A stretch of 64,000 nucleotides of DNA from Bugula neritina (lineage: Eukaryota; Bryozoa; Gymnolaemata; Cheilostomatida; Bugulidae), in assembly GCA_964035545.1 (NCBI GenBank), contig OZ037773.1:5104251-5168250 (forward strand). Reading direction: 5' to 3'. Positions within the stretch are counted from its first letter, which is position 1. Every line of letters begins with the position of its first letter. The notes beneath the pieces are model-generated. The model saw only the letters and a list, made by a program, of their open reading frames with translations, did no database searches and had not been told where the DNA came from. This document shows positions 56,601-64,000 of the stretch, piece by piece. Position numbers and translations under genes: made by a program.

Positions 56601-58739
56601 GTAGACGTGTAGAATTCTTGCTAGATACTGGGTCTGAAGTTTCTACACTTACTGAGGCTACTGCAGAAAAGTTAAACATTAAATTAAAGGAACCAGATAA
56701 GCATATTACAGGTGTTGATAAGTCTTTGGTGAATGTGCTAGGCAGAGCTAAGGTTTGCATTGGCTACTTCAACAGATTTGTGGATACCAAGATTTATGTA
56801 TTGGCAAACTCTACCGAAAATTTGCTTGGTATAGCTGATATTACTAGGTTAAAATTGCTGGATCTACAATGTTGATATAAAATGATACATGTGTGTTGTA
56901 GATATGGAAAAGTGTGTTGATGTTCACTGTAATGATATAAACACATTATTGCAGTGGAATACTAAGGAATGACAGGCAGAAGCAGTTACCACTAATGTTG
57001 TGTGCTCCCGTGAGTTTAACTCATGAAAGACTCTGTAAGCCGGCGAGAGAAGTCAGTTGTGACCCTCGCTGTTGCTTCACGGGGTGTGAGCCGAGTGTAG
57101 TCTATATGCAGACCCTCGACATCTCACTTTCAGATAACATGATAAATGTGAGGTTTGACCTCAGTACTGACATGACATCAACATTGCCAATAACGTTGTC
57201 TGCTCCTGTGAGTTCCTTAGTTTAACTCATAGAAGACTCTGCAAGCTAGCAAGAGAAGTCTGCCTTGACCCTTGCTGCTACTTCACTTGCAGATAATATG
57301 ATAAATGTCAAATTTGGCATTGTTCTTCCCAACAGTGCTAGCAATGCGAGGAAGTGGGATTCGACATCTAGGACTGAGCCACTTTGAACCATTCATAATA
57401 AGTTTAAGTATTCAAGGGCATTAGTTGAAAGCTAGTTTTGTTTGAATTGATTGCACTTCTCTTTTAAAAGAAAAGGGCATGTGGAATTATTAGCATGATG
57501 ATGATGATAATATAGTTATGTGTTCTGGCATTCTGAAAATGTGCTCTTGTGCTCGCTTCTCTTTTGTAAGGAGGGAGCATGTAAGATGATCTGATGTTGA
57601 CAAGCTACAAGCTAGCAAGTACTAAAGCTATTGACAAGTGATAGTCGAAGGAAAGCCAACAAGGAACACTCTGGAGTTAGAGCTTAGCCTGGTAGGTTAA
57701 CTTTACATGCATGTTTTAGAATAAAGACGATTGTAATTCAATGCAGAAAAAAGTGCTAACTAAATAATTAACCCTTTTAGTATTATAGGAAAGTTGAAAT
57801 GTGTACGAAATAAATGTTTTTAATAATACACAAACAAACAAAAATGGACATTTTGGTCGATTTTAACATATCTATGATTAGAGATTTTTATCATAATTAA
57901 AGAAACTATAAACTCATAAAAAAAGTAAAGTACACATATACCTGCATCATATATCACATCAAAACCTGCACTATTTGTAGTTAGCCAGGCTTGATAGGAG
58001 CTGTACTTGGACCAGAAACACTCCTGAGTAAAAGTCTTATAAGCAAAAGATTTACAGCCAGTATTTCTCATACAGTGTTTTGCACATCTGGGGACAGAGC
58101 TGAGTGTAACTGAAGTTGGACTCACTAAAACTCTGTTTGTAGAGTTTTGATAGTAGTAAAGATTTTCTGTCGTTGTACCAAAACTCTATAATAAATATTA
58201 TATTTTACTATTATATTAGCTGCTAAATTATACAATTAAAAGGCAATAGCTGCAGTATATGTGATTATTTATAGAAAGGTTTATCTTTTTCATCAAAGTT
58301 ACAAAATTTTATGTATCACCTTTCAGTGAACTAGTATTCATTATTCACTGCTTTTATATAAGTTAGATGGTATAACTGAATTTATGTATTGATAGATTAT
58401 TGATAGATTCATTATATTTAGCTCAAAACACATCTAGTATATGTGATAGCCTCTGGAACATATAGTAAATTGTTCTGATAAACTCAACATAATGAATCTC
58501 AGCTGAATAAAGAGCATTATAGAATAAACAAAAACAAATATAGTATAGACCGTAGAATCAGTTAAAAATTTTATGTGTTCAAAGTCAGAGTCTTTATAAT
58601 TAACTTGGATCAGTTACTTAAATTGTTGTATAGATTAAGTACAACATTGGTTTAAATTATATGAAATATTATACCGTACCTGGTAAGTTGCTAAGAGGTG
58701 AAAGAGGAAAGCCTTGTAATTAATAGTCGAAAACATCAT
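53676..58739 (-). CDS. Lectin F: secreted PAN-CTLD protein, LTR element in intron 2 (227 aa)
   Basis: Exons 58739-58680 (signal peptide MMFSTINYKAFLFHLLATYQ), 58185-57942 (PAN), 54843-54673 and 53884-53676 (CTLD). Phases 0, 1, 1; 684 nt, open. It is the duplicate of lectin C and keeps QPD in the long loop and WDD at the WND site. Exon 3 has an in-frame 21-bp deletion relative to C that removes the seven residues DGWTLNP, including the GW pair found near the start of most CTLDs, so folding may be affected. Intron 2 is about 3.1 kb because an LTR retrotransposon inserted in the opposite orientation; splice sites are intact. Secreted; functional status uncertain. Confidence 0.85.
54938..55016 (+). 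mobile_element. Second-family SINE copy in lectin F intron 2
   Basis: Counterpart of 34486-34566; here the B-box core is GAGTTCGAATCCC. Confidence 0.5.
55042..55046 (+). repeat. Target-site duplication TGCAT (left)
   Basis: Identical to 57708-57712. The unoccupied duplicate at about 34582 reads aaaaggatgcatgtttt with a single TGCAT, confirming the insertion and the element ends. Confidence 0.95.
55047..55174 (+). repeat. 5' LTR
   Basis: 128 bp, begins TGTAAGATGATCTGATGTTG and ends TTAACACTACA. It is unusually short for an LTR, and no TATA box is evident. Confidence 0.95.
55175..55192 (+). other. Primer-binding site (tRNA-Ser)
   Basis: TGGCGCAGTCGGCAGGAT directly abuts the 5' LTR. It is the reverse complement of the CCA-terminated 3' end of animal tRNA-Ser(AGA/CGA type), with at most one mismatch to sequences I recall. 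Confidence 0.8.
55193..55501 (+). other. Retrotransposon leader
   Basis: Untranslated leader between primer-binding site and gag. It should hold the packaging signal, but none can be named from sequence. Confidence 0.5.
55502..56875 (+). CDS. Gag-protease polyprotein (457 aa)
   Basis: A single uninterrupted frame from ATG (55502) to TGA. The N-terminal two thirds is a retrotransposon Gag capsid-like region (SWNSWLIQFKLSIEGT, then LLQSHYDRDDTFYVKTMKF). Two CCHC zinc knuckles follow: residues 281-294 (CFRCDRTGHYVRNC) and 299-312 (CYMCKEFGHIAQDC), both with perfect C-x2-C-x4-H-x4-C spacing for RNA binding. An aspartic protease follows with the catalytic triplet DTGS at 375-378 (VEFLLDTGSEVSTL) and a later LLGIAD motif. 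Gag assembles the particle and the protease would mature it. Nothing encoding polymerase follows. The intact frame despite 4% LTR divergence suggests constraint, or chance in a modest time. Confidence 0.93.
   Translation: MAHEDIKLDLIAFPKLKLDESNITKSWNSWLIQFKLSIEGTSLNAGFEVVGDGQVSRFRGRRKLLALLGAVGSEGLDTLQSLGFDLNNNSDDGYELALDLLQSHYDRDDTFYVKTMKFVTVTQACGENEIDYLLRVEKLSRAINFGNNDDVRMGFAVALAVNGLRNAGLRRHLLQHANLSWKQLKKKSRAAHLSKLSEDALNAINNECIDEQSIGRLTYSYRANGSSEHCKKRDKVLHKSNYDKTTSINRDNSFSKKKEACHSYQHCSYKLQNAYKSHGRCFRCDRTGHYVRNCPKTHCYMCKEFGHIAQDCSDNKRYHHKKRYVEQRENRIGVMDSLKSMKFSTKSDGTYNHNVSPKITRTLLVSGRRVEFLLDTGSEVSTLTEATAEKLNIKLKEPDKHITGVDKSLVNVLGRAKVCIGYFNRFVDTKIYVLANSTENLLGIADITRLKLLDLQC
56991..57315 (+). repeat. 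Two diverged direct repeats in the element's 3' region
   Basis: The unit at about 56991-57160 (tgctcc..gtgagtt, taactcat, gaagactctg-type, cttcac, cagataacatgataaatgt) recurs at about 57188-57315. Copy 1 has an extra 50-bp segment before the cagataa word. Non-coding, in the place where pol would be. Confidence 0.7.
57568..57579 (+). other. Polypurine tract
   Basis: aaggagggagca immediately precedes the 3' LTR; purine-only except for one C. This is the expected plus-strand primer position. Confidence 0.75.
57580..57707 (+). repeat. 3' LTR
   Basis: 128 bp, same length as the 5' LTR with five substitutions (three internal, two near the end, aacttt against aacact). Followed by TSD TGCAT at 57708-57712. 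Confidence 0.95.
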
Positions 58740-59049
58740 CTTGTAATTTTATCTGCCAATTTCTATGCAGCCAAAGGAGTTAAACTACATTGACCTCAAA
58801 CTTTGAACCGTGTGTATGTTTAATTTTTATTTAGCAGAAAAATAAGATGTTATTTAAGAAGTAAGATTATTGATTATTGATTATCCAAACATTACCTTTG
58901 GCATCTTAGCGCAAGAACAAACACATTTAAGTATATTTGCATGTTTGTATAATTGGCATACATTTCTTTGTGTTTAACAAAAAAACCTCTATTTCCTATG
59001 GTTTTAAATATTATTTAAAGAATATTTTTCATTAACATAGCATTATACA

Positions 59050-59472
59050 GGTCATTTTACTTAATTTAGTAGACACTGGAAATCTCCAGTTTTTAGCTAT
59101 TTATTTTTACAAGTTAGCTGTTAATGAACTCGGGTATTTGCCCAAAACTAGTAAAATATGAATGAACACACCTAAATAATTGAGTTTCTTTTTAATTTTG
59201 CTTGATTTCCCATGTTTTTTTAGCTATTCAGCTAATTTTGATTTCGGAGAGTTATGGTTTTTTCATAACACTCTGCAATCAAAAGTAGCTGAATAATTAG
59301 GAAAAAACATAGGAAATCAAGTAAAATTAAGATGAACCTTGATTATTTAGGTGTATTAATTGATACTTTACCAGTTTTGGACAAAAGCCCATGTTCATCA
59401 GCAGCTATAAAATTGTCAAAACTAGCAAAAACATGAAGATTTCCAGTGTGTACTAAAATAAGTAAAATGACC
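59050..59472. repeat. Foldback element 1, copy 2
   Basis: Duplicate of 35928-36347 at the equivalent site, so the element was present before the segmental duplication. Confidence 0.75.
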
Positions 59473-59871
59473 CATACATTTAATAGCAAGCAACTTTAGT
59501 AGAAGCATTTGATTGCACGTTTATGAGCTACTGTTCACTTTCAGAATTGGACTACGAATAAATATAAATTAAAGATCACATAACATATATGAAAAAGAAA
59601 TTGTAATCAATGTCTGCATTTCCTATATACACTTGAAACATTTTGATTGTTGATTTGCGTTTTTTGTATGAAGGAAACCTTAAATTAACAAAAAAGATTT
59701 GCTGCAGCATACTTCTACATTCTTGAGTGTGTACTATATTAGCTGTTGAAAAAAAACATGTTTTTAAAATTATTATATGATTGCATTATTTTTATTTAAA
59801 CTAATATTATTATAAATCACAACACACCAAGAAACACTGGTTATATATACTGTAGAATAATTAGCAATTAA

Positions 59872-60292
59872 ACCCTTTTCAGAGGGCCCTGATACCCCCT
59901 TTACAATTAAGAATTGTGTCCTACCAAAGTGAATAGGTTGAACTTTTGTATAAAGAGCGAACTCATTGAGAATTTAAAGTTTGGCTGTTACTAAAAATTT
60001 TAATTATGTTATAGAATTGTTCTTTTAGGAGATAGATATTTTGGTATAAGCACCCAAATTAGCAGCTCAAAAATAATTTAAAAATATTTCTTCATGCAGA
60101 ATTTTGAAGAAAGTAAGCTTGAAAGAATTTCTGTGGATTTGGTTACTGAGCAATGGCTGAAGTGGCACTTCAGCATTGCTCAGTAGCCAAAACCACAAAA
60201 ATGAGTTCAAGTTTATCTTGTTCAATAATTTTTATTTTGGAAGGACACAACTCCTAATTGTAAGGGGGACATTGGAAACCTCTGAAAAGGGT
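59872..60292. repeat. Foldback element 2, copy 2
   Basis: Duplicate of 36745-37169. The ends here are perfect inverted repeats (acccttttcagagg / cctctgaaaagggt). Confidence 0.75.
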
Positions 60293-60314
60293 CTATTATA
60301 ACTAAAATCAACAT

Positions 60315-62628
60315 TCAATATTTCTCGCAGACAAATTTCATAGTAGCATAATCACAGGTGTAGTCAAACCATCTGAAATTGATGTGCCTGAGGATACAAT
60401 TCCCAGAGTAATCTGGTTCATCCTGATTAAATTTAGAATAGTCCAATAGTTCACCATTGTCCCATTCCCATTCACCATTCTTCATAGTAGCCCCAACCCA
60501 TATGTCATGATTCCATGCTGTAACAAACCTTATTATAGCTGGGTGCAAGAGTTGGGTTTTAGCGTGCAGTTTTACCTGATGATTTTGTAGTTTACGAGCA
60601 ATGTACGTTATAGGTTTTTGGAAATGCCATTGAATAAGACATTAAGCACCAAATCTATATACTGAATTTAGAAATTTAATTGCTTTATGTTTTTCATTTC
60701 CAAGTTATAACAAAACAGTAGAAAATTACACAAGTTTATAGTCACCATCTCTGTGAGAATCCCTGATGAGAAGGTATTTTTTAAAATTGGCTAAGGAATT
60801 ATTCATTACATTGAGCACAAGAGCGAGTATGACTGAATGCTCTTCCTGACATCACCGATGGCCTTCACTAGTGTACTTGGAAGCCATGACCTCGTGTTTA
60901 CTAAGCCAAACACTCTAACCTTTAGACCATACTAAGCTGCTTTTATGTTATATTAAGCAGGGACCAAAGAGCACCATGTTATAAGCTTAGTGTATATTAG
61001 CTCATTATAATTATTGACATTTCACATGCAAGAAACATCTTTTACCATTAGGATAGTTATTGCAGTTGCCCTAGTATAACAGCTATTGTCTGCACATTTG
61101 CAAAAGCTAAAACATCTTATTTCTTGTCTTTGTTACCTATCTGTCTAAGAGATGAACACACTTACAAGGTTCTTCAGCTACCAGAGTCTGGTACCATTCA
61201 AAGACCTCTTGAGTGTCTAACATCAGAAGATTAGCTCCAATAGATGCACAAACAGTTCGAGCCTCATTGCCTGTTTTGGCTTCAGAGAAGAATTTGAGAC
61301 AAGTTCGTTTTACTGGGTTTACCTTCCAACCAGGTTCACAAGCACCATTGAGTTCTACAAAGTCAGTATTTAATTTGAAGTTTTGCTATTTGTCTTATAG
61401 AAAAATTAAAACTTTTCTCAACTTTAGATTTATTTATTTTTGAAATTGATTGTATATGTAACTCTATTAATAAAATTTCTTACTATTTATTTTATATCAT
61501 CTACAAGACTTCCCTTAAGTTGCTGCTGCCAATAAAAATAAAATTATAAGAATAATAATGTATTAAAATGCTTTAGAAACATTGCGGTAAGTTTTATTTA
61601 TTTTCTGGGCATCTTTACACTGTAATACAGGCTATATATTGAACAAAGCTTCTTTTACAGTCTAAATCATGATTCCCAAATTTTACTAAAATATTTATCA
61701 CTGACGTTGAAGGCCTGTTAGTTTGCTCTTAATTGATTTCAAAGTTTTCATCTGAACTTTTGTAGCTTTTTAAACAGATTTCTTTTTAGGCAAGTAATTG
61801 CTGTCAAGCAAATGCCTATTTTTAAGAAAACAACTAAATGCACTTGAAATTATTTAAAATACTAGAAAATATAGAGTATAGCTTTGAGTTATGCAAAAAA
61901 TTAATAATTGTTTTGAAATTTCTTTCATTTTGAAGAGGATGCCTGCTTATTACCAACTTGCAAACTTGACTGAGTTCTGAAAATAATATTATAGAAAAAA
62001 ACTATTTAACAAAGACACCAGAAAGGCACCTAAAAACATACCCGTATCATATACTACTGTGTAGTAAGACTCAAAGGCTAGACTGCTGACAGAGTAAGAA
62101 CTAAACTTAGACCAGACACACTCTTGAGTAGAGTTCTTGTAACCAAACGATTTGCAGCTGGTTTCACTCAGACAGTTTTGTGCACATTTTAACACAGAAC
62201 TGAGTGTGACTGAAGATGAGTTGTGTAAAACTCGTCCTCTAGTATCTTGTTGGTAGTATAGAAAGCTTCAAGAGTACCATGGAAACCTGAGAAGTATATA
62301 AACACAGCTATGAGATTAGGATATTGTAACCTTGTGAAAGAATACCATTTTAAAAACTTTGGCAAAGCTTGTACATATAATTGTGATATTGCGTTCAAAA
62401 TATAGAGTAGCTCTATTCCGTAAATACAAAATCCATTTTTAATAACAAAACGAACACTTTGACTGATGCTCAACTTGAGCCAAATGAAAACATATCAAGG
62501 TCTTAAAAGCCATCAAAACACTTTTTTTAAAAAATTCAAGCAGACCAAAGCACTACAATCTTATTTACCTGAAAGCCATGGAATATTAGAGGCAGTAGTG
62601 CCAAAAGAAAAGTATTAGAATATTACAT
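60315..62628 (-). pseudogene. Lectin G: broken PAN-CTLD gene, duplicate of D
   Basis: Exons 62628-62569, 62286-62042, 61354-61166, 60517-60315. It carries exactly the lesions of D: TAA as the second codon (62625-62623) and both 2-nt insertions in the PAN exon (length 245 against 241-244 in working copies). The gene was therefore already dead, or already altered, before the duplication, unless conversion spread the lesions. The CTLD exons are still open (EPD loop, WFD, FVCEKY) with some replacements relative to D. The middle of the gene is nearly identical to D, whereas the neighbouring C/F region is visibly more diverged. Confidence 0.85.
60744..60930 (-). mobile_element. tRNA-derived SINE in G intron 3
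   Basis: Same insertion as 37621-37815. Confidence 0.6.
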
Positions 62629-62789
62629 AATCTATGAGTAAAAGCTATCTATTAAAATAAAATTATTGCACAGCTACAAGCTGTTTCCAACCAACCGATA
62701 ACCAAGTTGTTACTGTAATGTATATGTTGCAAATCAACATTCAATATGCTGTATGCATTAAAATTGATGTTACAAACAATTATCTTTTA

Positions 62790-62808
62790 CCCAAGTACTA
62801 TTTTTATA
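62790..62808 (-). promoter_or_regulatory. TATA-like core promoter of lectin G
   Basis: The minus strand reads TATAAAAATAGTACTTGGG in the conserved position. The TIR element inserted only about 40 bp upstream of it. Confidence 0.5.
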
Positions 62809-62846
62809 AAAAAACAACAATGAGATTTCCTGAAAATAAATTTAAA

Positions 62847-63602
62847 GGATTGCTCTATCTTAGTTTATTACAATCACATTATAATTATGAACTATAATCT
62901 AATGTGTATGCAAACAATTGTGACTTTATATGCCTAGAAAACAGCTTTTCAAAATTCCAATTTTGAGGGAGGTAAAGTTTTCAGCCATGAAAAAGAATAG
63001 CCTAATACGTGACGTGTGAACGCCAGTAACTATGCTGCACGTGCTAACTATAACGCTAGTATTCAAGGTTGCTGAGCGCAACATCAACCAATAACGCTCA
63101 AGCAGTTACAGTGCGCTATATAGGTCAGCTTTGGTGCGCCCGTAATATTGTACAATTTGACCTAGTTTAGATCGATCGCAGGCATTCATCCTAAAGAATG
63201 CATGTTTTTGCAATGCTTTTTTCTATGCTTACAAGCAAAATATGGCCTAATGTTATCACATACATGTTATTTAACATGTCAAAAAACTATAGATTGAGAT
63301 AATTCACATTTGCACTTCTATAAATATACAAATTACGAGCTGAAAGATCACATCTCACAGTCATATTTCTATAGTTATTCATTTGTATAGTCACGTGACC
63401 AGCAGGAATGCTGGCGCTGTTACGTCACAGTTCCCAGCTCATTTCAAAATCGGCGTTTTGGCTGTTACCAATCTACACCCTCAACTTCAACTAACCTTTT
63501 CTACCTTTGGTCAAATGCTTTTTGTCAATGCATGCTTAGAAAAACACAATATTATGTGTGTTTGACCTAAATGGCCATTTATTAGACAAGATAGAGCAAT
63601 CC
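62847..63602. mobile_element. 756-bp TIR element upstream of lectin G
   Basis: Starts GGATTGCTCTATCTT and ends AAGATAGAGCAATCC (15-bp perfect inverted repeats), flanked by TTTAAA on both sides (62841-62846, 63603-63608). The equivalent site upstream of D (about 39721) has one TTTAAA, an empty site. The duplication could be counted as TTTAAA or as TTAA (piggyBac-style, element then starting AGG). The interior is richer in GC than the flanks and includes acgtgacgtgtgaacg and cacgtgaccagcagg words; no transposase ORF. Confidence 0.85.
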
Positions 63603-63608
63603 TTTAAA

Positions 63609-64000
63609 TTTCACAGATGCAACTTGTGTAAACATGAGTTATAACTTCTGTCAATTTTAATTGCTAAGTGTGTCAACATGGTTTGTTAGTTTATTACTGT
63701 ACAGTACCTATACGTTTAGTTAGGTGCATGAGCTTTACAACTATGTACTTAGTTTGTTTATTAAGTAATAAAACTTATAAAAGCATACAAAGTTAATTCT
63801 ATTTTTCTATAATCAATAAAATTTGCATTGTATAGACTTTATTCTGATTTTTACTGTAGTTGGCATGAGCTCAATTTAACAAAAAAAGTTAGATTTCATT
63901 CTATAGACAGATGCCCTAATGCAGGATTGTCCTTAACCTTTTTAGACAGAGGGACAGTCTGAAAGTTTAAGCTTTGCAGGTGGGAGGGGTAGGGGTAGGC
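63609..64000. other. Upstream DNA of the lectin array, window end
   Basis: It continues the homology to 39735-40070 (upstream of D) and 23895-24230 (upstream of A), then diverges at about 63890. The last 25 bp are G-rich (gtgggaggggtaggggtagg), a weak quadruplex candidate. No gene. Confidence 0.6.

Larger units (their letters stand above)
55047..57707 (+). mobile_element. Non-autonomous Ty3/gypsy-like LTR retrotransposon, gag-PR only
   Basis: A complete 2661-bp element. It has 128-bp LTRs bounded by TG..CA (55047-55174 and 57580-57707), a 5-bp target duplication, a tRNA-Ser primer-binding site abutting the left LTR, a polypurine stretch before the right LTR, and one intact ORF for Gag plus aspartic protease. 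There is no reverse transcriptase, RNase H or integrase: 704 non-coding bp follow the ORF. The LTRs differ at 5 of 128 positions, so the insertion is not brand new. tRNA-Ser priming and two CCHC knuckles fit the Mag side of Ty3/gypsy (inference). It must be mobilised by enzymes from a related element. Confidence 0.92.

Overview
The window is nuclear DNA of an invertebrate animal. It is AT-rich, and genes are split into many short exons with GT..AG introns whose phases can be chained. It carries tRNA-derived SINEs, inverted-repeat elements and very long (AT)n tracts. eIF3K, TRAF, NHL-type beta-propeller, PAN/apple, C-type lectin and RhoGAP proteins indicate a metazoan. A lophotrochozoan (mollusc, annelid, brachiopod or bryozoan type) is my guess, not something the sequence proves. 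Almost all real genes are chains of short exons, so the gene models below were built by hand from splice sites, reading frame and family motifs.

Layout: (1) 1-1035, last exon and 3' UTR of eIF3K on +. (2) 2994-8814, a complete 11-exon TRAF-family gene on -, with a MITE, a SINE and a long purine tract in its introns. (3) 8.8-12.1 kb, gene-free DNA with a 1.4-kb degenerate TAC/ATT-type repeat field. (4) 12122-19555, a complete 13-exon gene on + for a 564-aa single-pass membrane protein with an NHL-like extracellular region. (5) 21.0-62.7 kb, a tandem array on - of small secreted PAN-CTLD lectins, here called A to G. All share one four-exon plan: signal peptide / PAN / first half of CTLD / second half of CTLD, with intron phases 0, 1, 1. 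A, B, C, E and F are open; D and G are broken. Two broken RhoGAP genes lie between lectins B and C and between E and F. A second, shorter NHL gene lies between D and E.

The array contains a large segmental duplication: the order lectin-RhoGAP-lectin-lectin at about 28.4-40.1 kb recurs at about 48.6-63.9 kb. The copies differ by mobile DNA whose empty sites can be read in the partner copy: a 2661-bp LTR element with an intact gag-protease ORF but no reverse transcriptase (55047-57707, TSD TGCAT), and a 756-bp TIR element (62847-63602). Identity between the copies is uneven, which suggests gene conversion.

Working together (inference): secreted lectins with varied sugar-binding tripeptides, a membrane beta-propeller protein and a TRAF adaptor side by side could form a recognition/defence neighbourhood, but no shared pathway is shown by sequence alone. 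The most interesting items are the lectin array with changing carbohydrate motifs, the NHL membrane protein, the gag-PR-only retrotransposon with a clean empty site, the two RhoGAP copies broken in different places, and a possible MATH-only start inside the TRAF gene.
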